Below are positions 36,312 to 43,595 of a DNA stretch of 64,000 bases, one piece after another. Each line of letters begins with the position of its first letter. Within the stretch, counting starts at the first letter, position 1. The stretch is from JAFGOG01 sp034429215 (GTDB taxonomy: Bacteria; Chloroflexota; Anaerolineae; JAAYZQ01), in contig DAOUGI010000108.1 of NCBI GenBank assembly GCA_034429215.1, forward strand, positions 91,824-155,823, given 5' to 3'. The translations under genes were made by a program, and so were the position numbers. The notes beneath the pieces were generated by a model. It searched no databases. It was given only the letters and a program-made list of their open reading frames with translations, and was not told where the DNA came from.

Positions 36312-38673
36312 CTCGCCTCTTCCCTGTGCCGGACGTATCTGCCGGCCCTTGCCGCTTTCGATCTACTGGCGTTGTCCCAGTAGCCTTTTCCTGACGCTTG
36401 CCCTTCTCAGAGGGCGCAGGAGCGGCCAAAGCCCTGGCCTCCTTCGCCGGGGAGAGGGCTGGGATAGGGCTGCGCTCTTCGGGAGCTGTCGTCCCCAGTT
36501 GTAGATCGAGCGCTTCCAGCCCCATCGCCCTGACAATCTCGTCTACCGCTGTATCGAGCACCGCGTCCACGTCCAGCGTCTGCCGCATCCGCGCCGTCAC
36601 CTCGCCCACCAGCCGTTCCTGGGCGGCGCGGCGCTGCGTCTCGTTCAGCAGCCGCAGGTTTTCCGCAGCAAGCGCCAGCCGGTCCGTGACCGCCTGCACC
36701 AGCGCCACCTCCTCAGCGGTCCACTGCCGCGTTCCACCGGCAGCCTGCACGCCCAGCGTGCCAATCTCCTCACCGCGCAGCGTGATCGGCGCCGACAGCA
36801 CTTGGCCATCCCCCTGCTCTTCAGAGTCAGCCAGCGGCACAGTCTCATAATAGGTCACACCGGCAGCCGGCATGTACGCGGCCCAAGACTCGCGCAGGTA
36901 CTGGCGATGGACCGCTTCCATTTCTTCCAACGCCACTTGCGTCTCTACAAACAACCGGGCATTGTCGATGGCGACTGCCACCTGGTCGGCCATTGTTTGC
37001 ATCACGGCAATGTCGGCCTCGTCGAACGCCGCCTCAACCCTGCTCTGCACCGTCATCGCTCCGATCACCTGCCCGCGCGAGTGAAGCGGCAATGCCATCT
37101 CTGAGCGCGTCTCGGGCAGCAACGGATTTTCAAAGCGGACCGGCTCGTGACCCACGTCGAGGGCAATCCGCGCCTGGTCGCCGGCCACGCACCGGCCGAT
37201 CATCGACTCGCCTGCCACGGCCAGCCGGTGCCCCTGGGCGATCATTGTCTGACCTGCCTCGCCTGTGCCGGCCCGCAGCACCGCCCACTCACCTGACGTA
37301 GATCCCTGCCAGGGGATGCCGGATGCTCCTGCCGGCCGTGCCTCGTCAACCAGGAACAGACCGACGTAGTACAGGCTGAACCGCTCCTGCACCAGATCCA
37401 CCACCTGGTGCAGCAGCTCATCGGGATCGCGCAGCAGCGTCGTCGCCCGCGACACCTCGGCCGCCGCTTGCAGGCTGCGCGTTCGCTCGGCCACCCGCTC
37501 TTCCAGGCCGCCGATCAGCTCTCGCAGCCGGCCGGCCATGGCGTTGAATGCCTGGGCCAACGTCACCGTCTCAGCCGCCCCACTGACCGCCACCGGCTGA
37601 GTCAGGTCGCCGCTGCCCATCCGCTGCGCCGCCTGGCTGAGCTGCCCAAGCGGCCCGGCGATGCGGCGGGCCACCGTCAACGCGGCCAACACCCCCAACG
37701 CCAACGCCAACGCTGTCGTCACCGCCAGCGCGATCGTGCTCCGCTGGGCGATCTGCTGTAGCCGGGTCTGGGCGCGGGCCAGACCCGCTTCGCTCTTTTG
37801 CCGGATCGCCGCCGTTGTATTGCTGATATCGGTCGTCGCCTCGCGAAAGATCCCCGTGTTGACCGTAATGTCGCGGTCCACGTTTACCAGCCGGGTGAAC
37901 TGGGCCAGATAGGTCTCGATCGACCCCCTCAGATCCGCCGTCGCCACACTAACGCCCGCCTCTGTCTTCAGGTCCGCTGGGGTGCTCCCCTCCACCAACC
38001 GGGCAAAGCGATCGGCCAGCAGTCGCACCTCGTCCGCATACTCCTGGCGCCCGGTGGCGGCATAGCCCCGTTCAGCCGCCCGGATCTCCAGCACCAGTGC
38101 ACGGAACTCGGGGTTGGGCAGCGGCTCGACCATCGCCTCCAATCCGTCCAGCTCATCCCTCATCGCCGCGTCCAGCCCTCCGCCCCGGGTCCGCTGCTCC
38201 ACCTTGGCCACCGTTGTCAAAAAGGCTGTCTTGTAACTGTCGAGCAACGGCGCCAGATCCCCGGTTTCAGTCGCCAACGATCTCAGCTCCGAGTCGTGGA
38301 CCGTTGCCACCAGGCTGCTCAGCGTATCCAGCTCTGTCTGCGCCTGCCTGAGGCGCACTGCATTCGCCAGCGCGTACTGGTTATATGCGGCCTCGTAGCC
38401 CATCGACGGCCAGCCGGACACAAAGCTCGCCTCATCCTGGCGGGCCAGCAGAAAACTGTTATCGATCCCCAGACTTGCGTTCCGGATTTGGCTCGCTTCT
38501 TGCAGCGTCGTCTGTACGCCCGTCTGCAGCAGACGCAGGCCTACATAGCCCGTCAACGCGATCACCAATGCCAAGACCAGGATGGCGCCCGCCCCCATCA
38601 ACAACTGGGTCTGGATCGACCTCGGCCGGTGAACTATTCTGTCGCCCAGTACGGGTGCTGTTCCAGTAACCAT
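36295..38673 (-). CDS. HBM/helical-sensor-HAMP-GAF-GAF membrane protein, no kinase domain
   Basis: The 792-residue protein starts at ATG 38673 with a GGGATGGGGG site; the longer frame upstream is only palindromic repeat. It has a transmembrane helix (about 27-50), a long all-helical extracytoplasmic region (about 52-300) with two bundle-like halves resembling a helical bimodular (HBM) sensor, and a second helix (about 308-330). HAMP, two GAF domains (about 395-575 and 580-690), the shared C-terminal motif ending LDLQLG and a repeat-rich tail follow. A repeat inserts PAGASGIPWQGSTSG in GAF1 at the same loop as in the 999-residue paralogue. It lies directly after the PotD-type SBP gene, so polyamine-like ligands are a possible input. 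Confidence 0.86.
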   Translation of the reverse strand: MVTGTAPVLGDRIVHRPRSIQTQLLMGAGAILVLALVIALTGYVGLRLLQTGVQTTLQEASQIRNASLGIDNSFLLARQDEASFVSGWPSMGYEAAYNQYALANAVRLRQAQTELDTLSSLVATVHDSELRSLATETGDLAPLLDSYKTAFLTTVAKVEQRTRGGGLDAAMRDELDGLEAMVEPLPNPEFRALVLEIRAAERGYAATGRQEYADEVRLLADRFARLVEGSTPADLKTEAGVSVATADLRGSIETYLAQFTRLVNVDRDITVNTGIFREATTDISNTTAAIRQKSEAGLARAQTRLQQIAQRSTIALAVTTALALALGVLAALTVARRIAGPLGQLSQAAQRMGSGDLTQPVAVSGAAETVTLAQAFNAMAGRLRELIGGLEERVAERTRSLQAAAEVSRATTLLRDPDELLHQVVDLVQERFSLYYVGLFLVDEARPAGASGIPWQGSTSGEWAVLRAGTGEAGQTMIAQGHRLAVAGESMIGRCVAGDQARIALDVGHEPVRFENPLLPETRSEMALPLHSRGQVIGAMTVQSRVEAAFDEADIAVMQTMADQVAVAIDNARLFVETQVALEEMEAVHRQYLRESWAAYMPAAGVTYYETVPLADSEEQGDGQVLSAPITLRGEEIGTLGVQAAGGTRQWTAEEVALVQAVTDRLALAAENLRLLNETQRRAAQERLVGEVTARMRQTLDVDAVLDTAVDEIVRAMGLEALDLQLGTTAPEERSPIPALSPAKEARALAAPAPSEKGKRQEKATGTTPVDRKRQGPADTSGTGKRRDGDSE

Positions 38674-38684
38674 ATTGCCCCCAT

Positions 38685-38728
38685 CCCGGCCCTGCAGGCC
38701 GGGAGCATCCCGCCAAAATGCGGCAGGA
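38685..38728. repeat. Two unrelated palindromes spaced exactly 24 bp
   Basis: CCCGGCC(CTGCA)GGCCGGG at 38685-38703 is followed by TCCCGCC/GGCAGGA at 38708-38728. The arm starts are 24 bp apart (38685 and 38709) although the families differ. Together they occupy the gap between the PotD-type gene and the 792-residue sensor. Confidence 0.82.
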
Positions 38729-38740
38729 CTTTGCAGCCTG

Positions 38741-39871
38741 CTATTGGCCGCCCTTCGCCGCCAACACCTCGGCCCACGCCGCCTCGTACAGCTCGGTTCC
38801 CGCTGTCCCAACGTCGGCCAAGAAGAACAACCGCTGCCGCACCTGATCTGATGGATAGATCGCCTGATTTTCGCGATCCGCTTGGTTCAGCAGCGGCAGC
38901 GCCGCCTGGTTGGGCGAGCCGAAGCGGATATAATTCGAAATCGCCGCTCCCACCTCCGGCTCTAGCACATAGTTGATAAACTTTTCGGCCATCTTCTTGT
39001 GTGAAGCCGTGGCCAGGATGCACAGGTTGTCGGTCCAGATCAGAGTCCCTTCCTCGGGAATGACATAGCGCACGTCGGCATTGCCTTCCATCACCTGGAA
39101 AATGTCGCCGCTCCACTCAAACGCAATGTCCACGGTGCCGTCGGCCAGCAGATCCTGGCCGGTATCGGGCGCATACTCGGCGATCTGATCGGCGTGCTCG
39201 ATCAAAAAGTCGCGCGCCTGGGCAATCTCAGTGGCGCTGGTCGTGTTGGGGCTATAGCCCAGGTACAACAACACCGCACCCATCGTCAGCCGCGCATCGG
39301 CCAGCAGCGACACTCGCCCGGCAAACGCCGGATCGAACAGATCCTCCCAACTGGTGATCTCGCGCTGGGTCGCCTTGATGTTGTAGCCGATGCCCATCGT
39401 CCCCCACTGATACGGCACGCAGTAGCGGTTGCCGGGGTCATAAGCCGGGCTGACGAACGACGGGTCCAGGTTCCCGAAATTGGGAATGTTATTCTTGTCC
39501 AGAGGGGCCAACAGGCCGGCCTTGTGCATGATCTCGACCATGTAATCGGTCGGCACCACAATGTCGTAATCGGTGGTGCCGGCCTGCACCGCAGCCAGCA
39601 TCGACTCGTTGTTCTCGAACAGATCGTAGCGGATCTTGACTCCAAACTTTTGCTCGAAATCGGCCAGCACCGCCGGATCAATGTAGGTGTCCCAGTTATA
39701 GATATTCAACGCCTGCTCTGCAGCGGCCGGCGTAGGCGACGGCACCGGCGTCGGCGTTCCACCGCAACCACTTAGCGTGGCCAACAAGATACAAACCACT
39801 ACCACGACTGCGCTGCGTTGCGTACTGCGAACACGGCGGTAGCACACACCCAGAAACCCGTTAACTGGCAT
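38741..39871 (-). CDS. PotD/PotF-type polyamine-binding lipoprotein
   Basis: The 376-residue protein starts at ATG 39871, 6 bases after GGGAGGGG. The longer frame upstream would translate repeats within the neighbouring gene. It has a signal with lipobox TLSGCG and a Thr/Pro linker (TPTPVPSPTPAAAEQ). The rest is a spermidine/putrescine-binding type 2 fold: LNIYNWDTYIDPAVLADFEQ, IRYDLFENNESMLAAV, DIVVPTDYMVEIM and FEWSGDIFQVM are all typical. No pot permease or ATPase genes are nearby. The start overlaps the upstream sensor gene by 11 bp, and the HBM-like sensor follows after 67 bp. Ligand assignment to polyamines rests on family similarity only. Confidence 0.9.
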   Translation of the reverse strand: MPVNGFLGVCYRRVRSTQRSAVVVVVCILLATLSGCGGTPTPVPSPTPAAAEQALNIYNWDTYIDPAVLADFEQKFGVKIRYDLFENNESMLAAVQAGTTDYDIVVPTDYMVEIMHKAGLLAPLDKNNIPNFGNLDPSFVSPAYDPGNRYCVPYQWGTMGIGYNIKATQREITSWEDLFDPAFAGRVSLLADARLTMGAVLLYLGYSPNTTSATEIAQARDFLIEHADQIAEYAPDTGQDLLADGTVDIAFEWSGDIFQVMEGNADVRYVIPEEGTLIWTDNLCILATASHKKMAEKFINYVLEPEVGAAISNYIRFGSPNQAALPLLNQADRENQAIYPSDQVRQRLFFLADVGTAGTELYEAAWAEVLAAKGGQ

Positions 39872-42266
39872 CGCCATCCCCTCCCTGTTCCCCGTGCCGC
39901 ATGTCACTGGCGGCCCCGTGCCGCATGTCACTGGCGGCCTGACGGCCCAACTGCACGTACGCCCGCGAGCCACCCAGCGCCCGGTTCACCTCCTCGGCCG
40001 CCACCTGCAACAACGACCGCACGTCGCCGGCCCGCTGCATCTGGTCCGATACCTGGCCCAACCACCGCTCCTGGGCAGCACGCCGCTGTGTCTCTTCCAC
40101 CAGCCGGGCCCGCTCCAACACCACCGCTGCCTGCTCAACCAGCGTCTCGTACAGCCGGAGCGAGACCGGTGAAAAGGGACCGGGCGTCGCCCGCTGCACA
40201 ATCACCACCCCAATGACCCGCCCGCCAGCCTGTAGCGGCACGCTTACCACCGCCCGCGTACCGAACTGGGCCAACGTCTGTCGCATGTCGGCTGGCATCT
40301 GTGCCTCTTCCAATACATCGGCCACGATCCACAACCGGCTCATCATCGGCACCGGCAGCATCGACATGCTGGCCGGCAGCGGCGTTCCGATCGGGAACCG
40401 GGAGACGCCGGTACGGTTCCAGCTTCCTAGGAAAGTGATCGTCTCCACTTCGCCGTCGGGTGAGAAGCCGAACCCGGCTACCGTACATCCATCAGCCTCC
40501 GTCTCGGCCACCGAATCGATGATTGCTTGCACCGCCTGATCGGTTGTGATCACTTCAGCCAGCCGGCGGCTGACGGCGAACAACGGGCTGGCCGCCTCCA
40601 ACAGGGTCGCCTCGCTGGAGAACTTGCGCGCATTGTCGACCGCCACCGCCACCTGGTCGGCGGCCAATTGCATTACGGCAATATCCTCGTCGGAGAAGGC
40701 CGCCGGCCGGACCGACTGTACGTCCAGCGCCCCCAGCACCCGGCCGCCCACCGCCAGCGGCAGCGCCATCTCTGAGCGGGTGTCGGGCAACAGCGGATTG
40801 GCAAAGCGCACCGACTCGGCGCCTACATCCAACGCGATGTGCGCCTTACGCTCGGCGCATGCCGCGCCAACCATCGACCCCCCGCCTACCAACAGCTTGT
40901 GACCCTGCTCCTTCATCACCCGGCCCGGCTCGCCCGTGCCGGCTTCCAGTACGGCATAATCCCCCGCTTCGTCGACCAGAAACAGGCCGGCATAGTACAG
41001 GTCAAACCGCTCGCGGAGCAGGTCCACCGTCTGCTGCGTCAGCTTTCCGGGGTCCAGCGTAGAAGTCGCCGCCCGTCCCACCTCTGCCACCGTCGTCAGT
41101 TGCACCGCCCGCTGCTCCAGGTCGTGGGTGCGGTCGGCCACCCGTTGCTCGAGGGTGCCGATCGATTCGGCCAGTTGATCGGCCATCCCGTCAAAGGCCC
41201 GGCCCAGAGTCCCGATCTCATCCGACCGTTCCACTACAGCCCGCTGGCTCAGATCCCCCCCGGCCATCTGCGTGGCCACCTCCGTCAGGCGGCTGATCGG
41301 CTTGACGATCTGCCTGGTCACCAGATAGGCAATCGCAGCCACCAAACCGGCGACGACGATGCCCTCGATCAACAGAGCCCATGCCATCTGGCGCACCGAG
41401 GCCAGAGCTTCCCCCTCCTCGATTTCGGCCAGCAGAGCCACACCCTGTTCATCCAGCCAGCGGTAAGCGCCGAGCACCGGCACACCCCGGTAGTTGGTAT
41501 ATGCACCGCTGCCGTCGGCCTGGTTGAGCAAGGCCCTGTCGATGCCGATGGTGTGCACGCCCCGGGGAAAGCTTTCGCCGCCCGCCCTGGCCTCTGAGAC
41601 AAAGACGTTGAGCTTGTCCACCAGGTAGGTTTCACCTGTCTCGCCCAGGCCGCCGCGCTGGAGCATGATATCGTCCAACCGGTCCAGGTTGAGGTGCATG
41701 GCCAGCACCCCCGCCACCTCCCCGCCCTCAGCCTTAATCGGGAGTGCCACCGTCATGGCCGGCTTGCCCAACGTCGCCGACGGATAAACACTCTGAACGT
41801 ACAACCCCTTGCGCCCTTCAGTGAAAAAGCTGCTGGTCACCTCATAACCGCCCTCATGCTCCGGATTGGTAGACAGCAGCACCTGCCCACCTACCCCCTT
41901 GAGCAGCAGAACCTCCAAAAAGTCGGGCTTTTCGACCAGTAGGTTTTGCAGATAATCCTGCAGCGACTCATGAGCCGACCGAAATTCATTTCCCTCTGGA
42001 TCAAGAGTCAGCAGCTTCCGTGCATCTTCTTGCACCGTCGGCACCTGGGCCACCACCTGCACATCCTGCTTCATCGACTCGACCCAGCGGTTGATCTCGT
42101 CCTCTTTCAGCGTCGCCGTCGTCGTCAGGTGGTTGAGGATATTGTCACGCAGCGTCCGCTGGCTCTGAAAGTAGGCGATGAGACCTACCACCGCCAGCGG
42201 GATCACCGCCAGCAGCAAAAAGTAGCTGATCAAGCGTGCAAACAGACTCTTTCGCAAGGATCCCAT
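39861..42266 (-). CDS. dCache-HAMP-GAF-GAF membrane sensor, no kinase domain
   Basis: The 801-residue protein starts at ATG 42266 with AAGGA about 10 bases upstream; the frame extends 13 codons further but lacks a ribosome site. It has a transmembrane helix (about 12-35), a dCache-like region (about 38-305), a second helix (about 308-332), HAMP and a GAF1 like its paralogues (about 400-560). Its second GAF (about 570-735) is divergent and contains DGCTVAGFGFSPDGEVET. The C-terminal motif ends AYVQLG, and the tail holds two AASDMRHG repeats from tandem palindromes. It follows the first LivK-type SBP gene after 174 bp of mostly repeats. No kinase, cyclase or MCP signalling domain is present. 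Confidence 0.86.
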   Translation of the reverse strand: MGSLRKSLFARLISYFLLLAVIPLAVVGLIAYFQSQRTLRDNILNHLTTTATLKEDEINRWVESMKQDVQVVAQVPTVQEDARKLLTLDPEGNEFRSAHESLQDYLQNLLVEKPDFLEVLLLKGVGGQVLLSTNPEHEGGYEVTSSFFTEGRKGLYVQSVYPSATLGKPAMTVALPIKAEGGEVAGVLAMHLNLDRLDDIMLQRGGLGETGETYLVDKLNVFVSEARAGGESFPRGVHTIGIDRALLNQADGSGAYTNYRGVPVLGAYRWLDEQGVALLAEIEEGEALASVRQMAWALLIEGIVVAGLVAAIAYLVTRQIVKPISRLTEVATQMAGGDLSQRAVVERSDEIGTLGRAFDGMADQLAESIGTLEQRVADRTHDLEQRAVQLTTVAEVGRAATSTLDPGKLTQQTVDLLRERFDLYYAGLFLVDEAGDYAVLEAGTGEPGRVMKEQGHKLLVGGGSMVGAACAERKAHIALDVGAESVRFANPLLPDTRSEMALPLAVGGRVLGALDVQSVRPAAFSDEDIAVMQLAADQVAVAVDNARKFSSEATLLEAASPLFAVSRRLAEVITTDQAVQAIIDSVAETEADGCTVAGFGFSPDGEVETITFLGSWNRTGVSRFPIGTPLPASMSMLPVPMMSRLWIVADVLEEAQMPADMRQTLAQFGTRAVVSVPLQAGGRVIGVVIVQRATPGPFSPVSLRLYETLVEQAAVVLERARLVEETQRRAAQERWLGQVSDQMQRAGDVRSLLQVAAEEVNRALGGSRAYVQLGRQAASDMRHGAASDMRHGEQGGDGDAS
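39891..39940. repeat. 24-bp tandem palindromic repeat (GTGCCGCATG family) in coding tail
   Basis: GTGCCGCATGTCACTGGCGG units start at 39894 and 39918, exactly 24 bp apart. They are translated as AASDMRHG twice at the end of the 801-residue sensor. Confidence 0.9.
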
Positions 42267-42329
42267 AAGTCTCTGTCCTTCTCGTTCCCCCGATCGAAGC
42301 GACATGTAGGGCCGCTCACTTTCGGCGGC

Positions 42330-42396
42330 CCTGTGCCGGATGCCGCCTGTGCCGCATGTTTCTGGCGGCCCTGTGCCGCATGTTTCTGGCGGCCTG
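42330..42396. repeat. 24-bp tandem palindromic repeat (GTGCCGCATG family), intergenic
   Basis: Units starting at 42349 and 42373 (24 bp apart), plus a leading GTGCCGGATG copy, fill much of the 174-bp gap between the LivK-type gene and its downstream sensor. No promoter is obvious in the rest of the gap. Confidence 0.88.
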
Positions 42397-42440
42397 CGGC
42401 CTACTAGAACTGAACCAAGACCTCCGTGGTTTGGCCTGTG

Positions 42441-43595
42441 CTATGGCTCTGCCAGTCGGAAGAAGCTGATCTTGCCATCTTTGACCTGCAAGATCACCGC
42501 ACTCTTGATCGGATCTCCCGAGCCTTTGTACTCCATCGTCCCGGTCACCCCCTCGTAACTGCTGAGAGCGGCCAGCCCGTTGCGGATCGATTCCGAGTCG
42601 ATCTTGCCCTGGCTCTTGAGCACCTCGAACAGCATTCCAAAAGCGTCATAAGTCAGCGCCGCCACGTCGTCGGGCACCGTCCCATAGGCTGTCTGGTAGG
42701 CAGTAATGAACTTCTGGGCAACCGGGCTGGCGATGTCAGTGGCGTAATGCGTGCTATAGTAAGCCCCTTCCAGCGTTGGCAGGTATTGGGCCTCCATCCC
42801 GCCCCAAGAGTCACTGCCGATGAAAGGCGCCTCGATCCCAAGCTCGCGGGCCTGCTGGACCTGCTGCGGCACCTCGTTATAATAGTTCGGCAAAAAGACG
42901 ACCTGCGCCCCTGAATCCTTGATAGCGGTTAACTGCGTGCCAAAGTCGGTCTCGCCGGTGGTATAGACTTCAAACGCCACCACCTGCCCGCCGGCCTCTT
43001 CGTAGACCTGTTTAAAGAATTCGGCAATCCCCCGATTATACTCACTGGCCGCATCGTACAGCACCGCCGCCTTCGTCGTGCCCAATTGCTCGATGGCAAA
43101 GCGGGCCATCACCCGTCCCTGGAAAGAGTCGATGAACGCGGCGCGAAAGACATACCTCTTGTTGGCTGTCGTATCCGGGTTGGTCGACCACGGGCTGATC
43201 ATCGGCACTTTGGCGCTCTCGGCCACTTCCGCTGCCGGGATAGCGTTGCGGCTTGCCTGCGGACCCACAATCGCCACCACCCCACTCTGATTGATCAGCT
43301 TCTGGGCCGCGCTGACCGCAGTTTCCTTCTTGTCCTGATCGTCCTCGATGTACAGCTCAACCTTGTACTTCTTGCCTCCGATCTCCAACCCACCCGCGTC
43401 GTTGACCTCCTTCACCGCCATGTTGGCAGCATCCACCGTCGATTTACCGACGACCGGGATGCTCCCTGTGATCGAGGCGATGACGCCTACCTTGATCGTC
43501 TCCTCCTCTGCCGGCCCGCCACACCCGGCCAGACTGCCCAACACCATGACACACGCCACGACAGCGTAGAGCGCCGTCCTAATTCTACTTTGCAT
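42441..43595 (-). CDS. LivK-type periplasmic substrate-binding lipoprotein (type 1 PBP)
   Basis: The 384-residue protein starts at ATG 43595, 7 bases after GGAGAGGAG. The frame is open upstream, but that part is inside the histidine kinase gene and has no signal sequence. A signal with lipobox SLAGCG is followed by a type 1 PBP domain: IKVGVIASITGSIPVVGKS, VDAANMAVKEVNDAGGLEIG, VVAIVGPQASRNAIPAAEVA, PMISPWSTNP and FIGSDSWGG. This is the branched-chain amino acid/amide family (Peripla_BP_6). It differs clearly from the second LivK-type protein of the window, so they probably bind different ligands. There are no transporter partners; the dCache sensor gene follows. Confidence 0.9.
   Translation of the reverse strand: MQSRIRTALYAVVACVMVLGSLAGCGGPAEEETIKVGVIASITGSIPVVGKSTVDAANMAVKEVNDAGGLEIGGKKYKVELYIEDDQDKKETAVSAAQKLINQSGVVAIVGPQASRNAIPAAEVAESAKVPMISPWSTNPDTTANKRYVFRAAFIDSFQGRVMARFAIEQLGTTKAAVLYDAASEYNRGIAEFFKQVYEEAGGQVVAFEVYTTGETDFGTQLTAIKDSGAQVVFLPNYYNEVPQQVQQARELGIEAPFIGSDSWGGMEAQYLPTLEGAYYSTHYATDIASPVAQKFITAYQTAYGTVPDDVAALTYDAFGMLFEVLKSQGKIDSESIRNGLAALSSYEGVTGTMEYKGSGDPIKSAVILQVKDGKISFFRLAEP

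Noticed and set aside
38674..38811. Extended start of the 792-residue sensor
   Set aside because: The extension overlaps the PotD-type gene and reads through repeats; ATG 38673 has its own ribosome site.
8575..43595. ABC uptake operons
   Set aside because: Five binding proteins are present but not a single permease or ABC ATPase gene, so the sequence does not support import.
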